Source: an uncultured Candidatus Melainabacteria bacterium
GTDB taxonomy: Bacteria; Cyanobacteriota; Vampirovibrionia; Gastranaerophilales; Gastranaerophilaceae
NCBI GenBank assembly: GCA_949902595.1
Contig: CATLDC010000006.1
Span: 52,903-116,902 of the forward strand
Length of the DNA stretch: 64,000 nt
Direction: 5' to 3'
The notes beneath the pieces are model-generated. The model was not told where the DNA came from. It did no database searches and worked only from the letters and a program-made list of their open reading frames with translations. Shown one piece after another: positions 34,378 through 43,530 of this stretch. The position numbers were made by a program, and so were the translations under genes. Position 1 is the stretch's first letter; the number at the start of each line of letters is the position of its first letter.

Positions 34378-35904
34378 CTACTTTATCAAACTCTCGCAAT
34401 CCATCTCTGCCGGCTTTTTGATGCCCATAATTTGAAGAACTGTTGGTGCAACATTGCACAAAGCGCCGTCTTCCTTGAGCTCAACCTTTTCTGGAGCATT
34501 GATTACAACAAGCGGAACTTCGTTTGTTGTGTGTGCAGTTTGCGGCTTGCAGGTTTTCTCGTCTACCATTGTTTCAGCGTTTCCGTGGTCAGCTGTTAAT
34601 ATCATTGTAACACCATTTGCAACGCATTTGTCTGCGATTTTGCCTACGCATTCGTCAACAACTTTACAAGCCTTGGTTGCAGCTTCAATAACGCCTGTAT
34701 GGCCAACCATGTCAGGGTTTGCAAAGTTTACAAGAATGAAACCGTAATCCTTGTTGTCAATAGCTTCAAGAACATTGTCGCAAACTTCGTAAGCGCTCAT
34801 CTCCGGCTGCATGTCGTATGTTGCAACTTTAGGTGACGCAACCAGTTTTCTTGTCTCATGAGCTTGAGGCTCATCAATACCGCCGTTGAAGAAGAACGTT
34901 ACGTGAGCGTATTTTTCAGTTTCAGCTGTTCTGAACTGATTAACTCCGTTTGCTTCCAGAACATCTCCAAGAATGTTTACTAGCTGTGTTTTCGGGAAAG
35001 CAACAGGGAAGGTGAAAGTTGCTTCGTAGCTTGTCATTGTGCAGTAGTAAATATTTTTAAGCACTTTCTTTCTGTTGAAACCATCAAAGTCAGCAAAATT
35101 AATCGCTTTGGTTATTTCACGGGCTCTGTCCGGTCTGTAGTTGAAGAAGATAATAGCGTCATTGTCGTGGATTCTTGTTTCTTCACCGCCTATTGCAGCA
35201 GGAAGCACAAATTCATCTGTTGCGCCTTCTTCGTAAGATTTTTTAACAGCTTCAATCGCAGAAGAAGCGTGGTTGCCTTCTCCAAACAATAAGCAGTTGT
35301 AGCCTTTTTCAACTCTATCCCAGCGGTTATCTCTGTCCATGATATAGTAGCGTCCGATAACCGTTGCAATTGGAGGGAGGTTGTATTTTTTGAGCTCGTC
35401 TTCTACTGTTTGTAAATAAGTGCAAGCGCTTGAAGGCGGTGTGTCACGGCCGTCAAGGAATGCGTGTACATAGACTTTTGTAAGACCTTCATCAGCAGCA
35501 AGTTTAATCAATGCAAGCAGGTGGTCTAAAGAAGAATGAACACCGCCTGTAGAAACGAGTCCGTAAATATGTAATGCAGAGTTGTTCTTCTTAGCATGCC
35601 CGATTGCTTCCAGGAATTTTTCGTTTTTAAAGAAAGAGCCGTCTTTGATTGCTCTGTTGATTTTTGATAAGTCCTGATAAACGACTCTGCCGGCACCGAG
35701 GTTAAGGTGTCCGACTTCGCTGTTACCCATCTGACCTTCCGGAAGTCCTACGTGTTCTCCGTCAGCATGGATTTTTGTAGAAGGGTATTCTTTTATAAGT
35801 CTTGGAACATTCACGGGGTGTGAAAGTTTTGTTGCGTCATATTTTTCAGAACCTGTTGAGATTCCCCAACCGTCCATAATGCATAATAGAACTCTATTTG
35901 TCAT
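34378..35904 (-). CDS. gpmI: 2,3-bisphosphoglycerate-independent phosphoglycerate mutase
   Basis: 508 aa glycolytic enzyme interconverting 3- and 2-phosphoglycerate with two Mn2+. Visible are LLCIMDGWGIS (first metal Asp), QMGNSEVGHLNLGAGRVVYQ (catalytic Ser), GRDTPPSSA, GRYYIMDRDNRWDRV, NYRPDRAREIT, and the C-terminal VGHTGVIEA and TADHGNAE metal motifs. Length is normal. AGAGGAG precedes the ATG. Confidence 0.96.
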   Translation of the reverse strand: MTNRVLLCIMDGWGISTGSEKYDATKLSHPVNVPRLIKEYPSTKIHADGEHVGLPEGQMGNSEVGHLNLGAGRVVYQDLSKINRAIKDGSFFKNEKFLEAIGHAKKNNSALHIYGLVSTGGVHSSLDHLLALIKLAADEGLTKVYVHAFLDGRDTPPSSACTYLQTVEDELKKYNLPPIATVIGRYYIMDRDNRWDRVEKGYNCLLFGEGNHASSAIEAVKKSYEEGATDEFVLPAAIGGEETRIHDNDAIIFFNYRPDRAREITKAINFADFDGFNRKKVLKNIYYCTMTSYEATFTFPVAFPKTQLVNILGDVLEANGVNQFRTAETEKYAHVTFFFNGGIDEPQAHETRKLVASPKVATYDMQPEMSAYEVCDNVLEAIDNKDYGFILVNFANPDMVGHTGVIEAATKACKVVDECVGKIADKCVANGVTMILTADHGNAETMVDEKTCKPQTAHTTNEVPLVVINAPEKVELKEDGALCNVAPTVLQIMGIKKPAEMDCESLIK

Positions 35905-35965
35905 ATTATAATCTCCTCTTTAAAGTCTTTTTAACCTTAATAGTGTATGACAAAAGGGGGTAAAT

Positions 35966-35997
35966 GTAAAGAGCAGACCATTAGGTCTGCTCTTTAC
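35966..35997. terminator. Terminator between nusA and gpmI
   Basis: GTAAAGAGCAGACC / GGTCTGCTCTTTAC, a 14-bp stem with an ATTA loop, downstream of nusA on the minus strand; T-rich sequence follows. Confidence 0.75.
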
Positions 35998-36013
35998 TTA
36001 TTAAATATTGAAT

Positions 36014-37249
36014 TTATTCTTCTTCAGAAGCTTCTTCAACTTCTTCTTGTTGAATATCTTCTTCGTCAAATTCTTGCTGATTCATTTCTTCAGCAATTTC
36101 TTCTGCGATTTCATCAGAATCAACCGCGCGTTCTTCTTCTGATTCAGCTTCTTCTGCGTAGCTGTAGTTAGAAGCTCTTGAAGCCTCTTCACTTTCCATC
36201 TGTGAAACGCTCTTGATATCAATCTTCCAACCAGTCAAACGGTGTGCAAGTCTTACGTTTTGACCTTCTCTGCCGATTGCAAGTGACAACTGGTCATCAG
36301 GTACTACAACCAACGCATCTTTTGTTTCTTCATCATCAGTCATAATATCAACTGACACGACTCTTGCAGGAGATATTGCGTTTACGATGTACTCAACAGG
36401 ATCCGGAGACCATCTTACGATATCAATTTTTTCGTTCTTAAGTTCGCCGACAATAGTCTGGATTCTTGAACCGCGAGGTCCGATACAAGCCCCTACTGAG
36501 TCTACTTCAGGGTCGTTTGACCATACGGCAAGTTTTGTTCTGAATCCTGCTTCACGCGCAATTGATTTAATTTCAACAATTCCGTCTTCAATTTCCGGTA
36601 CTTCAAGTTCAAACAACTCTCTTACGATTTCTGCATGAGCGTGTGAAACAATAACCTGAGGAAGTCTGTTTGTTTCTTTTACGTTAAGAACAAATACTCT
36701 GATTCTGTTACCAGGTTTGTAGTATTCGCGTGGAATCTGTTCTCTTTGTGGCATGATTGCGTCGGTTTTTCCGATGTTAACGATAACGTTTCTGTTTTCC
36801 ACTCTCTGAATAATACCTGTAGTCAGAGTCCCTTTCTTTTCAAGGAACTCATTTAAGATGTTGTTTCTTTCAGCGTCTCTGATTCTCTGTGTGATAACCT
36901 GTTTTGCAGACTGTGCAGCAATACGTCCGAACTGGTCCGGAGTAACTTCGATTTTTACTTCGTCATCAACTTCAACTTCGTCATCGATTTCCTGTGCGTC
37001 TTCAAGAGAAATCTGGGTGTCAGGGTCTTCTACTTCTTCAACAACAGTCTTTGTGCTGAAAACGCCGATTTCACCTGTTTGTTCATCAAGGATTGCTTCA
37101 ATATTAGCTGCTTCTTTAACGTGCATGTGCTTTTTGTAAGCTGCAACAAGCGCGTCGCAAAGAGAAGAAATCAAAACCTCTTTTGATATTCCGCGCTCTC
37201 TTTCAAGCTCTTCGCAAGCTTCAAATAATGCTGTTCCGATTTTAATCAT
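36014..37249 (-). CDS. nusA: Transcription termination/antitermination factor NusA
   Basis: 411 aa, binds RNA polymerase and RNA to control pausing, termination and antitermination. The N-terminal domain starts IGTALFEACEELERERGISK; the S1 domain is around residues 130-200 (TTGIIQRVENRNVIVNIGKT); KH1 and KH2 contain SVGACIGPRGSRIQTIVGEL and LSLAIGREGQNVRLAHRLTG. The last 60 residues are an acidic, E/D/Q-rich tail. It follows rimP in the usual rimP-nusA order, but no rpmA/infB follows here. Confidence 0.96.
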   Translation of the reverse strand: MIKIGTALFEACEELERERGISKEVLISSLCDALVAAYKKHMHVKEAANIEAILDEQTGEIGVFSTKTVVEEVEDPDTQISLEDAQEIDDEVEVDDEVKIEVTPDQFGRIAAQSAKQVITQRIRDAERNNILNEFLEKKGTLTTGIIQRVENRNVIVNIGKTDAIMPQREQIPREYYKPGNRIRVFVLNVKETNRLPQVIVSHAHAEIVRELFELEVPEIEDGIVEIKSIAREAGFRTKLAVWSNDPEVDSVGACIGPRGSRIQTIVGELKNEKIDIVRWSPDPVEYIVNAISPARVVSVDIMTDDEETKDALVVVPDDQLSLAIGREGQNVRLAHRLTGWKIDIKSVSQMESEEASRASNYSYAEEAESEEERAVDSDEIAEEIAEEMNQQEFDEEDIQQEEVEEASEEE

Positions 37250-37383
37250 GTTTATGTCTCCTTTTATTTTACTTTACTTCGTAGTTTGTATTGTTATTCC
37301 ACCGTATTTTGTATGGTCTGGCCTACTGGTTTTTAGAGTTTGCTACAGGCAAAATACTCGCCTGGCGCATGGCTTTTTGATTG

Positions 37384-37866
37384 TTAATCAATATATAATT
37401 TTGCTGACTGGATATTTTCCTTTGGAATCTGCAATTCCTCTCCGTCATCAAAGCGGAAGAATTTCAGCCCTTCTTTGTCATCCCAGTCCAAAATTTCGCC
37501 CTTGAAAATCTTTTCTGTCTCACCTTCAAGCGGGTTTTTGAGCTTAAGGCTTATTCTGCGTCCCTTGAAAATGAGAAACTCTTTGTCTGATTTGAATTTG
37601 CGCTCCAAGCCCGGTGAAGATACTTCGAGGTAGTATTTTACAGGGATAAGCTCATCCAGAAAGTCGTTGAGGCTGCGTGTTACGTTCTCGCAGTCGTCGA
37701 GGGTTATGTCTTTTTCGTAAGAATAGAGATAAATCCTCAAAAACCATCTGTGGTTCTCTTTGACAAACTCAATCTCAATCGGAATAAGGTTGTACCTTAC
37801 AGCGGTGTTTTCAATAAGAGGGGTGATTTTTTCTAAGACTTCATATCTGTTAATCTCTTGTTTCAT
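37384..37866 (-). CDS. rimP: Ribosome maturation factor RimP
   Basis: 160 aa. The N-terminal alpha/beta domain carries the RimP signature (LDDCENVTRSLNDFLDELIP then YYLEVSSPGLERKFKSDKEF), and the C-terminal Sm-like barrel follows. RimP assists 30S subunit assembly. TCAGC then AAGGAGGAATC upstream of the ATG gives a strong ribosome site. It is 134 bp upstream of nusA, in the conserved order. Confidence 0.93.
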   Translation of the reverse strand: MKQEINRYEVLEKITPLIENTAVRYNLIPIEIEFVKENHRWFLRIYLYSYEKDITLDDCENVTRSLNDFLDELIPVKYYLEVSSPGLERKFKSDKEFLIFKGRRISLKLKNPLEGETEKIFKGEILDWDDKEGLKFFRFDDGEELQIPKENIQSAKLYID

Positions 37867-37901
37867 AGCTGATTCCTCCTTCCTTACTCCTTTAATAAAA
37901 A

Positions 37902-37923
37902 AAGAACGGGAGTGACCGTTCTT
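37902..37923 (-). terminator. Intrinsic terminator
   Basis: AAGAACGG (37902-37909) with CCGTTCTT (37916-37923); on the minus strand a seven-T run follows, so it ends the 37986 gene before rimP. Confidence 0.8.
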
Positions 37924-37985
37924 CTTTTAAGAAACTATTTACCCTTAGAGTATACCAGATACAAAATGTTTTGTAAATCTTTTTG

Positions 37986-38315
37986 TTAAGCTTTATTAAT
38001 TTTTGCTTTCCTGATTGCCTTAACTGCAACCTGCGCAACAATTCCGAGCCCGAGCATAATCGGGCTTGCAAGCGGAAGCGGAACAAGGAAGCCTATCGCG
38101 CCTGCAATAATCGGCAAATCGTCAATTGTTGTTTCTTTTGCAATTTTGCGTGTCACACCGCGGCTTACGTTTACAAAAGTTAGTATGTCGCCACTGTTGT
38201 GGATTTGAGATACACGGGCCCCTATGCTTCGCCCTTGTTTGCCTGCGCGGGAGATTCTTTGTGATGTTGTTTTTATGTCCTGCTGCACGCTCTTTATGAT
38301 TGGCATTATCTTCAT
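37986..38315 (-). CDS. Unrecognised small protein with hydrophobic C-terminal region
   Basis: 109 aa from ATG 38315 (an in-frame TTG at 38333 is an alternative; neither has a clear ribosome site). The N-terminal half is basic (QDIKTTSQRISRAGKQGRS), then IIAGAIGFLVPLPLASPIML is a hydrophobic, proline-broken membrane segment, followed by basic KAIRKAKINKA. Compatible with a small membrane-associated protein. It has its own terminator. Function unknown. Confidence 0.5.
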   Translation of the reverse strand: MKIMPIIKSVQQDIKTTSQRISRAGKQGRSIGARVSQIHNSGDILTFVNVSRGVTRKIAKETTIDDLPIIAGAIGFLVPLPLASPIMLGLGIVAQVAVKAIRKAKINKA

Positions 38316-38386
38316 AACTATATTTTTGCACAAATATTATTTATGGTAAAATATTACTACAGTAATCTTAAAAAGAGGGTATTTAA

Positions 38387-39922
38387 ATGACACAACAAAC
38401 AAAAGAGCCTATCTCGGCAAAAGAAACAATAAGACAAACAAGAATCCAGAAGCTTGCAGAGCTTGCAGACAAAGGAATCAATCCTTATCCGTATTCATTT
38501 GATAAAGACGCAGACGCAAAAGACCTGCAGGCTAAATACAAAGACCTTCCGGCCGGAGAAGAAACAGAAGATTTCTACTCAGTAGCAGGGCGTGTTATGG
38601 CTGTTAGAAACTCCGGTATGTTTATCGACCTTATGGACGCAACCGGTAAAATCCAGATTTTCTCTCACAAAGATAACATGGACCCTGAAATGGTTAAAAC
38701 TCTTAAACTCGTGGACATTGGTGATATTTTAGGCTTCTACGGATCAATTAGAAGAACTCCGCGCGGAGAGCTTTCTATCAAGGCTAAAAACTTTAAGATG
38801 CTTTCAAAATCGCTTCTTCCGCTTCCAAATAAGCAAATCAGCGAAGAGAAACTTGAGCAGCTCAAGTCTTTCCATGCAATGTCTGATACAGAAACAAAGT
38901 ACCGTCAAAGATACGTGGATTTGATTGTTAACGAAAAAACAAGAGACACTTTTAGAAAAAGAAGTCTTATTATCCAGAAAGTCAGAGAATATCTTACAAA
39001 GCAGGGCTTTTTGGAAGTTGAAACACCAATGCTTCACACACAGGCTTCAGGTGCCAACGCAAGACCGTTTACAACCCACCACAACGCGCTTGATATGGAT
39101 TTGACTCTTAGAATCGCGCCTGAGCTTCACCTGAAAAGACTTATGGTTGGCGGTTTGAGCGAGAAAATTTTTGAGCTTTCAAGATGTTTTAGAAACGAGG
39201 GTATTGATACACGCCACAACCCTGAATTTACAATGATTGAGCTTTATCAGTCTTATGTGGATTACAATGAGATGATGGCGCTTACTGAAAACCTTGTTGC
39301 TTATGTAGCGCAGGAGGTTCTTGGCACAACCAAGATTAAATATGGCGAAAACGAAATCGACCTTACTCCGCCATGGGATAGAAAGACTATGATTGGTGCA
39401 ATCAAAGAGTACACAGGTGTTGATTTTGGCGAATTTTTTACCGCAAAAGAAGCTTTTGACAAAGCAAAATCTATGCATGTAGAGGTTGATGAAGAAATGA
39501 ACTGGGGTCAGATAATTGAGGCTGTGTTCGAGGAAAAAGTTGAGCCGACTTTGATTCAGCCAATCCACATTATTGACTACCCTCGTGAGATTTCTCCGCT
39601 TGCAAAAGTTCACAGAGACAACGACAGACTCACAGAGCGTTTTGAGACAAGAGTAAACGGTTGGGAAATCGCGAACGCATTCTCTGAATTGACAGACCCG
39701 ATTGATCAGAGGCACCGTTTTGAAGCGCAGGCGCTTGCTAAAGCTAACGGGGATGAGGAAGCAATGTCAATTGACGAGGATTACATCAACGCGCTTGAAT
39801 ACGGGCTTGCTCCGACAGGCGGTATGGGTATGGGTATTGACAGGCTGGTTATGCTTCTGACAAACTCGCCTACTATCCGTGACGTAATTGCGTTCCCGAC
39901 TTTGAAGAAAGTTGAAAATTAG
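38387..39922 (+). CDS. lysS: Lysyl-tRNA synthetase, class II
   Basis: 511 aa. N-terminal OB-fold anticodon-binding domain (residues about 65-150), then the class II core: motif 2 is SRCFRNEGIDTRHNPEFTMI and motif 3 is TGGMGMGIDRLVMLLT. Length normal. AGAGGG precedes the ATG. It charges tRNA-Lys. It stands alone, bounded by a strong terminator. Confidence 0.96.
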   Translation: MTQQTKEPISAKETIRQTRIQKLAELADKGINPYPYSFDKDADAKDLQAKYKDLPAGEETEDFYSVAGRVMAVRNSGMFIDLMDATGKIQIFSHKDNMDPEMVKTLKLVDIGDILGFYGSIRRTPRGELSIKAKNFKMLSKSLLPLPNKQISEEKLEQLKSFHAMSDTETKYRQRYVDLIVNEKTRDTFRKRSLIIQKVREYLTKQGFLEVETPMLHTQASGANARPFTTHHNALDMDLTLRIAPELHLKRLMVGGLSEKIFELSRCFRNEGIDTRHNPEFTMIELYQSYVDYNEMMALTENLVAYVAQEVLGTTKIKYGENEIDLTPPWDRKTMIGAIKEYTGVDFGEFFTAKEAFDKAKSMHVEVDEEMNWGQIIEAVFEEKVEPTLIQPIHIIDYPREISPLAKVHRDNDRLTERFETRVNGWEIANAFSELTDPIDQRHRFEAQALAKANGDEEAMSIDEDYINALEYGLAPTGGMGMGIDRLVMLLTNSPTIRDVIAFPTLKKVEN

Positions 39923-39934
39923 GTTATAAGTAAC

Positions 39935-39976
39935 AAAAAAGCGGGTGATTTCTTCGAAGAAATCACCCGCTTTTTT
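39935..39976. terminator. Bidirectional intrinsic terminator of lysS and speB
   Basis: AAAAAAGCGGGTGATTTCTT pairs with its perfect complement around a CG centre, with T runs on both strands; it lies between two convergent genes. Confidence 0.92.
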
Positions 39977-39982
39977 TAAGTC

Positions 39983-40819
39983 TTACATTGCCATTAGCAG
40001 CTCTCTTATAACCTTTGTTGCAACAGCAGTAGAAGCTCCGCTTGAGTCGTAATCCGGCGCAAGCTCTACAACATCAGCCCCTATTATATTAAAATTAGAC
40101 AGGTACTTGAACCATCCGACAAGCTCCCCAAAGCTTAAACCGCCGACTTCCGGTGTGCCTGTGCCCGGCATGATTGAGGTGTCTAAAACATCCAAATCCA
40201 CTGTGACAAAAATGTTTTTGTCTTTAAAACAGTCAAGCTCTTTGTGCTCATGAATAAGAGTGTTGTACTTTTTCATTAATTCAAACTCTTCTTTCATGCC
40301 AGAGCGGATTCCGATTTGTTTAAGGTTCTCAAACCCGATTATTTCTCCGGAATGCCTTATGACAGCAGAATGAGAGAGCTCTTCTCCTAAGTATTCTTTC
40401 CTTAAATCTGTATGCGCGTCAAAATGAACAATCGCGAGATTGTCGTAGAACTTGGATACAGCCTTGATTTCCGGAAGAGTTACAAGATGCTCGCCCCCGA
40501 TTCCGAAAACGCGTTTACCGTCCCTGTAGATTTCTTCGACGTTTTTTTCAATAAGGTCAAGCGATTTTACGGTATTTCCGAGCGGAAATTCCAAATCTCC
40601 CGCATCATGGAAATTGCAGTCCTCAAGATGTTTGTCAAAATAAGGTGAATATTCTTCCAAGCCCCAGCTTGCAAGCCTTATCTGCTCGGGCGCAAACCTT
40701 GAGCCCGGTCTGTAGGATACAGTGCCGTCAAAAGGCATGCCGAGCATGACTATGTCAGACGCTGCGTAGTCTTTGTTTTCTCCCATCCAGTTTCTGTCTA
40801 AAAATGGTCCAGTTAGCAT
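39983..40819 (-). CDS. speB: Agmatinase / ureohydrolase family protein
   Basis: 278 aa. The binuclear Mn2+ ligands are present: GIGGEHLVTLPEI (His), VHFDAHTDLRKEYLG (D-x-H-x-D) and TVDLDVLDTSIMPGTGTPE (D-x-D). ELAPDYDSSGASTAVATKVI is the C-terminal family segment. Agmatinases hydrolyse agmatine to putrescine and urea; related arginases and guanidinobutyrases share the fold, so the substrate is by similarity. It starts one base after the stop of the upstream unknown gene, so the two are one operon. Confidence 0.92.
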   Translation of the reverse strand: MLTGPFLDRNWMGENKDYAASDIVMLGMPFDGTVSYRPGSRFAPEQIRLASWGLEEYSPYFDKHLEDCNFHDAGDLEFPLGNTVKSLDLIEKNVEEIYRDGKRVFGIGGEHLVTLPEIKAVSKFYDNLAIVHFDAHTDLRKEYLGEELSHSAVIRHSGEIIGFENLKQIGIRSGMKEEFELMKKYNTLIHEHKELDCFKDKNIFVTVDLDVLDTSIMPGTGTPEVGGLSFGELVGWFKYLSNFNIIGADVVELAPDYDSSGASTAVATKVIRELLMAM

Positions 40820-40820
40820 T

Positions 40821-41510
40821 TTACTCCTTTACTATAATTGAATAGATTGATCTTACCCAATCGATGTCTCCGTTTTTCTTGTAATAGTTAGCTCCGTCCA
40901 AATCGTCATTGTATTTTATTCTTTTAACATTTCCGTTTTCGTGGAATGTTGTAACCCCTTTTTCCGTTGCAGTCCATAATTTATTTGAGTCGTTAACTCC
41001 GAATATTATTGTCTTTGCATTACTTTCATCAACACCGGGTTCCAGGAAACAAATGTGCGATTTGTATGCGTCAACAAGCGGCTTTTGATTGTTTTTATCT
41101 ACGATAAATGGAAATATGCTATCCTGAATACCGACTTCGCGGCATTTTGCTGCAAACTGCTTTACTTTTTCTATAAAAGGTAAATTTTCATCATGCAAAC
41201 ACAAGCAAAATTTCCTGGCGAGATCATTGGCTTTACGATTTGTTTCCGAACTTGGTAACAACGCGTAATTGTCAGGGTATCGGACATGAGTTAAAGTTTT
41301 CCACAATTGGTCGAACTTTGTTGCCGCGTCTTTTCCAGTTTGCATAATGTCTTGTGATATAGCATTAAAGTACCTGTTGTACTCTGCTCTCGCCAAGGCT
41401 TCTTTGCCCTTAAAGTTAACATCTGTTGGTTGAGGGTCATTTTTAACCCTTTTTGAGGTATAGGAATTCCCCTTATACCCGCTAATTGCTTGAATCATCA
41501 TATAATACAC
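40821..41510 (-). CDS. Unrecognised protein with N-terminal VNFKGKE motif
   Basis: 229 aa, soluble. After a short lead (MYYMMIQAISGYKGNSY) comes DVNFKGKEALARAEYNRYFN; the INFTSK/VNFKGK element also appears near the N-terminus of the unknown protein at 24355. The C-terminal part contains TTFHENGNVKRIKYN and GANYYKKNGDIDWVRSI, resembling MORN/toxin-antitoxin beta repeats. AAGGAGTG precedes the ATG. Operon with speB. Function unknown. Confidence 0.6.
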   Translation of the reverse strand: MYYMMIQAISGYKGNSYTSKRVKNDPQPTDVNFKGKEALARAEYNRYFNAISQDIMQTGKDAATKFDQLWKTLTHVRYPDNYALLPSSETNRKANDLARKFCLCLHDENLPFIEKVKQFAAKCREVGIQDSIFPFIVDKNNQKPLVDAYKSHICFLEPGVDESNAKTIIFGVNDSNKLWTATEKGVTTFHENGNVKRIKYNDDLDGANYYKKNGDIDWVRSIYSIIVKE

Positions 41511-41603
41511 TCCTTAATTCTATAACTAGATTATATTATAAACAATTCAGATGTAAACCTTTAAAATTATAATCACATAGAACTAATCCTTAAGAACTAT
41601 ATT

Positions 41604-41621
41604 GTAACATTTCTTAACATT
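41604..41621. promoter_or_regulatory. HLR1-like direct repeat upstream of glgP
   Basis: GTAACATT-TC-TTAACATT, two units with 10-bp period, each 7 of 8 to the HLR1 half-site. About 157 bp before the glgP start and 94 bp upstream of the divergent unknown gene. Confidence 0.4.
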
Positions 41622-41718
41622 TCTGAAACGGTTTGTGGGTGAGGGTTATGGGAGAAAAGCTAGTTTTTTTGGACTAGATTTTTTATAAAATGATTGATTA
41701 TGTGTTATGTTGTTGGTA

Positions 41719-41724
41719 TATAAT
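41719..41724 (+). promoter_or_regulatory. -10 box of glgP
   Basis: Exact TATAAT; the best -35 (TTGATT, 41694-41699) is 19 bp away. The leader would be about 47 nt with AAGAAAAGG near the ATG. Confidence 0.4.
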
Positions 41725-41777
41725 TTGAATGGACGTTTAGTCCTTTAGTAGTACACATTAAGAAAAGGTTTAAAATT

Positions 41778-43472
41778 ATGACATTACCAAACGTAGCTTA
41801 TTTCTCAATGGAAATAGCAATGGATCAATCGCTAAAAACTTATTCTGGCGGTTTAGGATTTTTGGCAGGATCTCACATGTTATCTGCCGGTTATTTACAG
41901 ATGTCTATGGTAGGTGTAACAATGCTATGGTCTTACGGCTATTATGACCAGAGAATCGATCACTCAGGCAACGTTGAAGTAGCTTATATTAGAAAATATT
42001 ATGATTACCTGGAAGACACAGGTATTACTGTTGACGTTGACACTTTTGGTGAAAAAGTTAAGGTTAAAGCTTTCAAAGTTAACCCTGAATTGTTCGGAAC
42101 TTGCCCTGTTTACTTGTTGACAACTGATATTGACGGTAACAGCGACTGGGCTAAGAGCATTTCTCACAAGCTTTATGACGGAAATGAAAAAATCAGAATC
42201 GCACAGGAAACGGTTCTTGGTGTGGCTGGTATCAGAGTACTTCAGGCTGCTGGCTATAACTTTGATGTTGTTCACATGAACGAAGGTCATGCGCTTCCGG
42301 CTGCATTTGAATTATTAAGACAGTACAATGGCAACTTAGATGAAGTTAGAAGAAAAACTGTATTCACAACTCACACTCCTGTTGCTGCCGGTAACGAAGT
42401 TCACTGGGTTGACACATTGCTTGAAGGCGGATTCTTCGCAGGTGCTTCAAGAGAAAGAGCTATTCAATTGGGTGGCGAAAACTTCTCACTTACAGTTGCT
42501 GCTTTGAGAATGTCAAGAATCGCAAACGCTGTATCACAGCTTCACGGTCTTGTTGCTAACAAGATGTGGGAATGGGTTGAAGACAGATGTCCGATTAGAG
42601 CTATTACAAACGCTGTTAACCTCCACTACTGGCAGGATAAGAGAGTTGCAGAAGCTCAAAACGATTCTCAAAAATTGCTTGATGTTAAGCGTGAAATGAA
42701 GGATGAGTTGTTCAAATACATTGCAAACGTTGCTGGTAAGAGATTCAATCCTGACGTATTAACAATCACATGGGCAAGAAGATTTGCTGATTACAAACGT
42801 GCATGGTTAATCTTGATGGATAAAGACAGAATCGGCAGATTGTTGGACGAAGATAAGGTTCAAATCATCTTTGCCGGTAAATTCCACCCGGATGATGTTA
42901 TGGGTAAAGAAATGTTTAACAAATTGTTGAACAGATCACACACATTGAAGAACGTTGTTGTTCTTCCTGGCTATGAATTACAGCTTTCTGGTATGCTAAA
43001 ACGCGGTTCAGATATCTGGTTGAACACACCTCTAAGACCGTTCGAAGCATCTGGTACTTCAGGTATGTCAGCTAACATGAACGGTGCGCTTCACTTGTCA
43101 ACATTTGATGGTTGGACAGTAGAAGGTACATTCCCTGGAATCAACGGTTACACTGTTGAATACCCTGAATTAGACGACGATATGCCTTGGGAAGAAAGAC
43201 ACTGGAAAGATCATGAATGCTTGATGGATATCATCGAAAATCAAATCATTCCTACTTACTACAACAATAAACAGGAATGGGCAAGATTGATGAGACAAGC
43301 AATCAGAACTTCAGAAGCTTACTTCAATTCAGACAGAATGGTAATTGAGTACTACAACAGATTGTATGCTCCGATTGCTCACGATGACTGCTCTGCAGGT
43401 GAAAAGAAGAAAGAATTGAATATTTCTGAAACACCTACATTTGATGCTTGGACTTATTCAAATATCAGGTAG
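41778..43472 (+). CDS. glgP: Alpha-glucan phosphorylase, short GT35 type
   Basis: 564 aa PLP-dependent enzyme releasing glucose-1-phosphate from glycogen or maltodextrin. N-terminal VAYFSMEIAMDQSLKTYSGG and GGLGFLAGSHMLSAGYL are the family start; the glycosyl and phosphate sites are VHMNEGHALPA, WARRFADYKRAWLI and NTPLRPFEASGTSGMSANMN. The length is the compact group (about 550-600 aa), not the 800-aa type. The gene uses noticeably AT-ending, uniform codons compared with neighbours (GTT, AAC, GAA), suggesting high expression. Upstream is an HLR1-like repeat. Confidence 0.93.
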   Translation: MTLPNVAYFSMEIAMDQSLKTYSGGLGFLAGSHMLSAGYLQMSMVGVTMLWSYGYYDQRIDHSGNVEVAYIRKYYDYLEDTGITVDVDTFGEKVKVKAFKVNPELFGTCPVYLLTTDIDGNSDWAKSISHKLYDGNEKIRIAQETVLGVAGIRVLQAAGYNFDVVHMNEGHALPAAFELLRQYNGNLDEVRRKTVFTTHTPVAAGNEVHWVDTLLEGGFFAGASRERAIQLGGENFSLTVAALRMSRIANAVSQLHGLVANKMWEWVEDRCPIRAITNAVNLHYWQDKRVAEAQNDSQKLLDVKREMKDELFKYIANVAGKRFNPDVLTITWARRFADYKRAWLILMDKDRIGRLLDEDKVQIIFAGKFHPDDVMGKEMFNKLLNRSHTLKNVVVLPGYELQLSGMLKRGSDIWLNTPLRPFEASGTSGMSANMNGALHLSTFDGWTVEGTFPGINGYTVEYPELDDDMPWEERHWKDHECLMDIIENQIIPTYYNNKQEWARLMRQAIRTSEAYFNSDRMVIEYYNRLYAPIAHDDCSAGEKKKELNISETPTFDAWTYSNIR

Positions 43473-43485
43473 AAAGATATATTGA

Positions 43486-43518
43486 AAAAGACCCGCTTCT
43501 CAAAAGCGGGTCTTTTTT
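43486..43518. terminator. Bidirectional intrinsic terminator of glgP and plsY
   Basis: AAAAAGACCCGCTT / AAGCGGGTCTTTTT with a CTCAA loop, between two convergent genes. Confidence 0.9.
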
Positions 43519-43530
43519 TATTATCTATAA

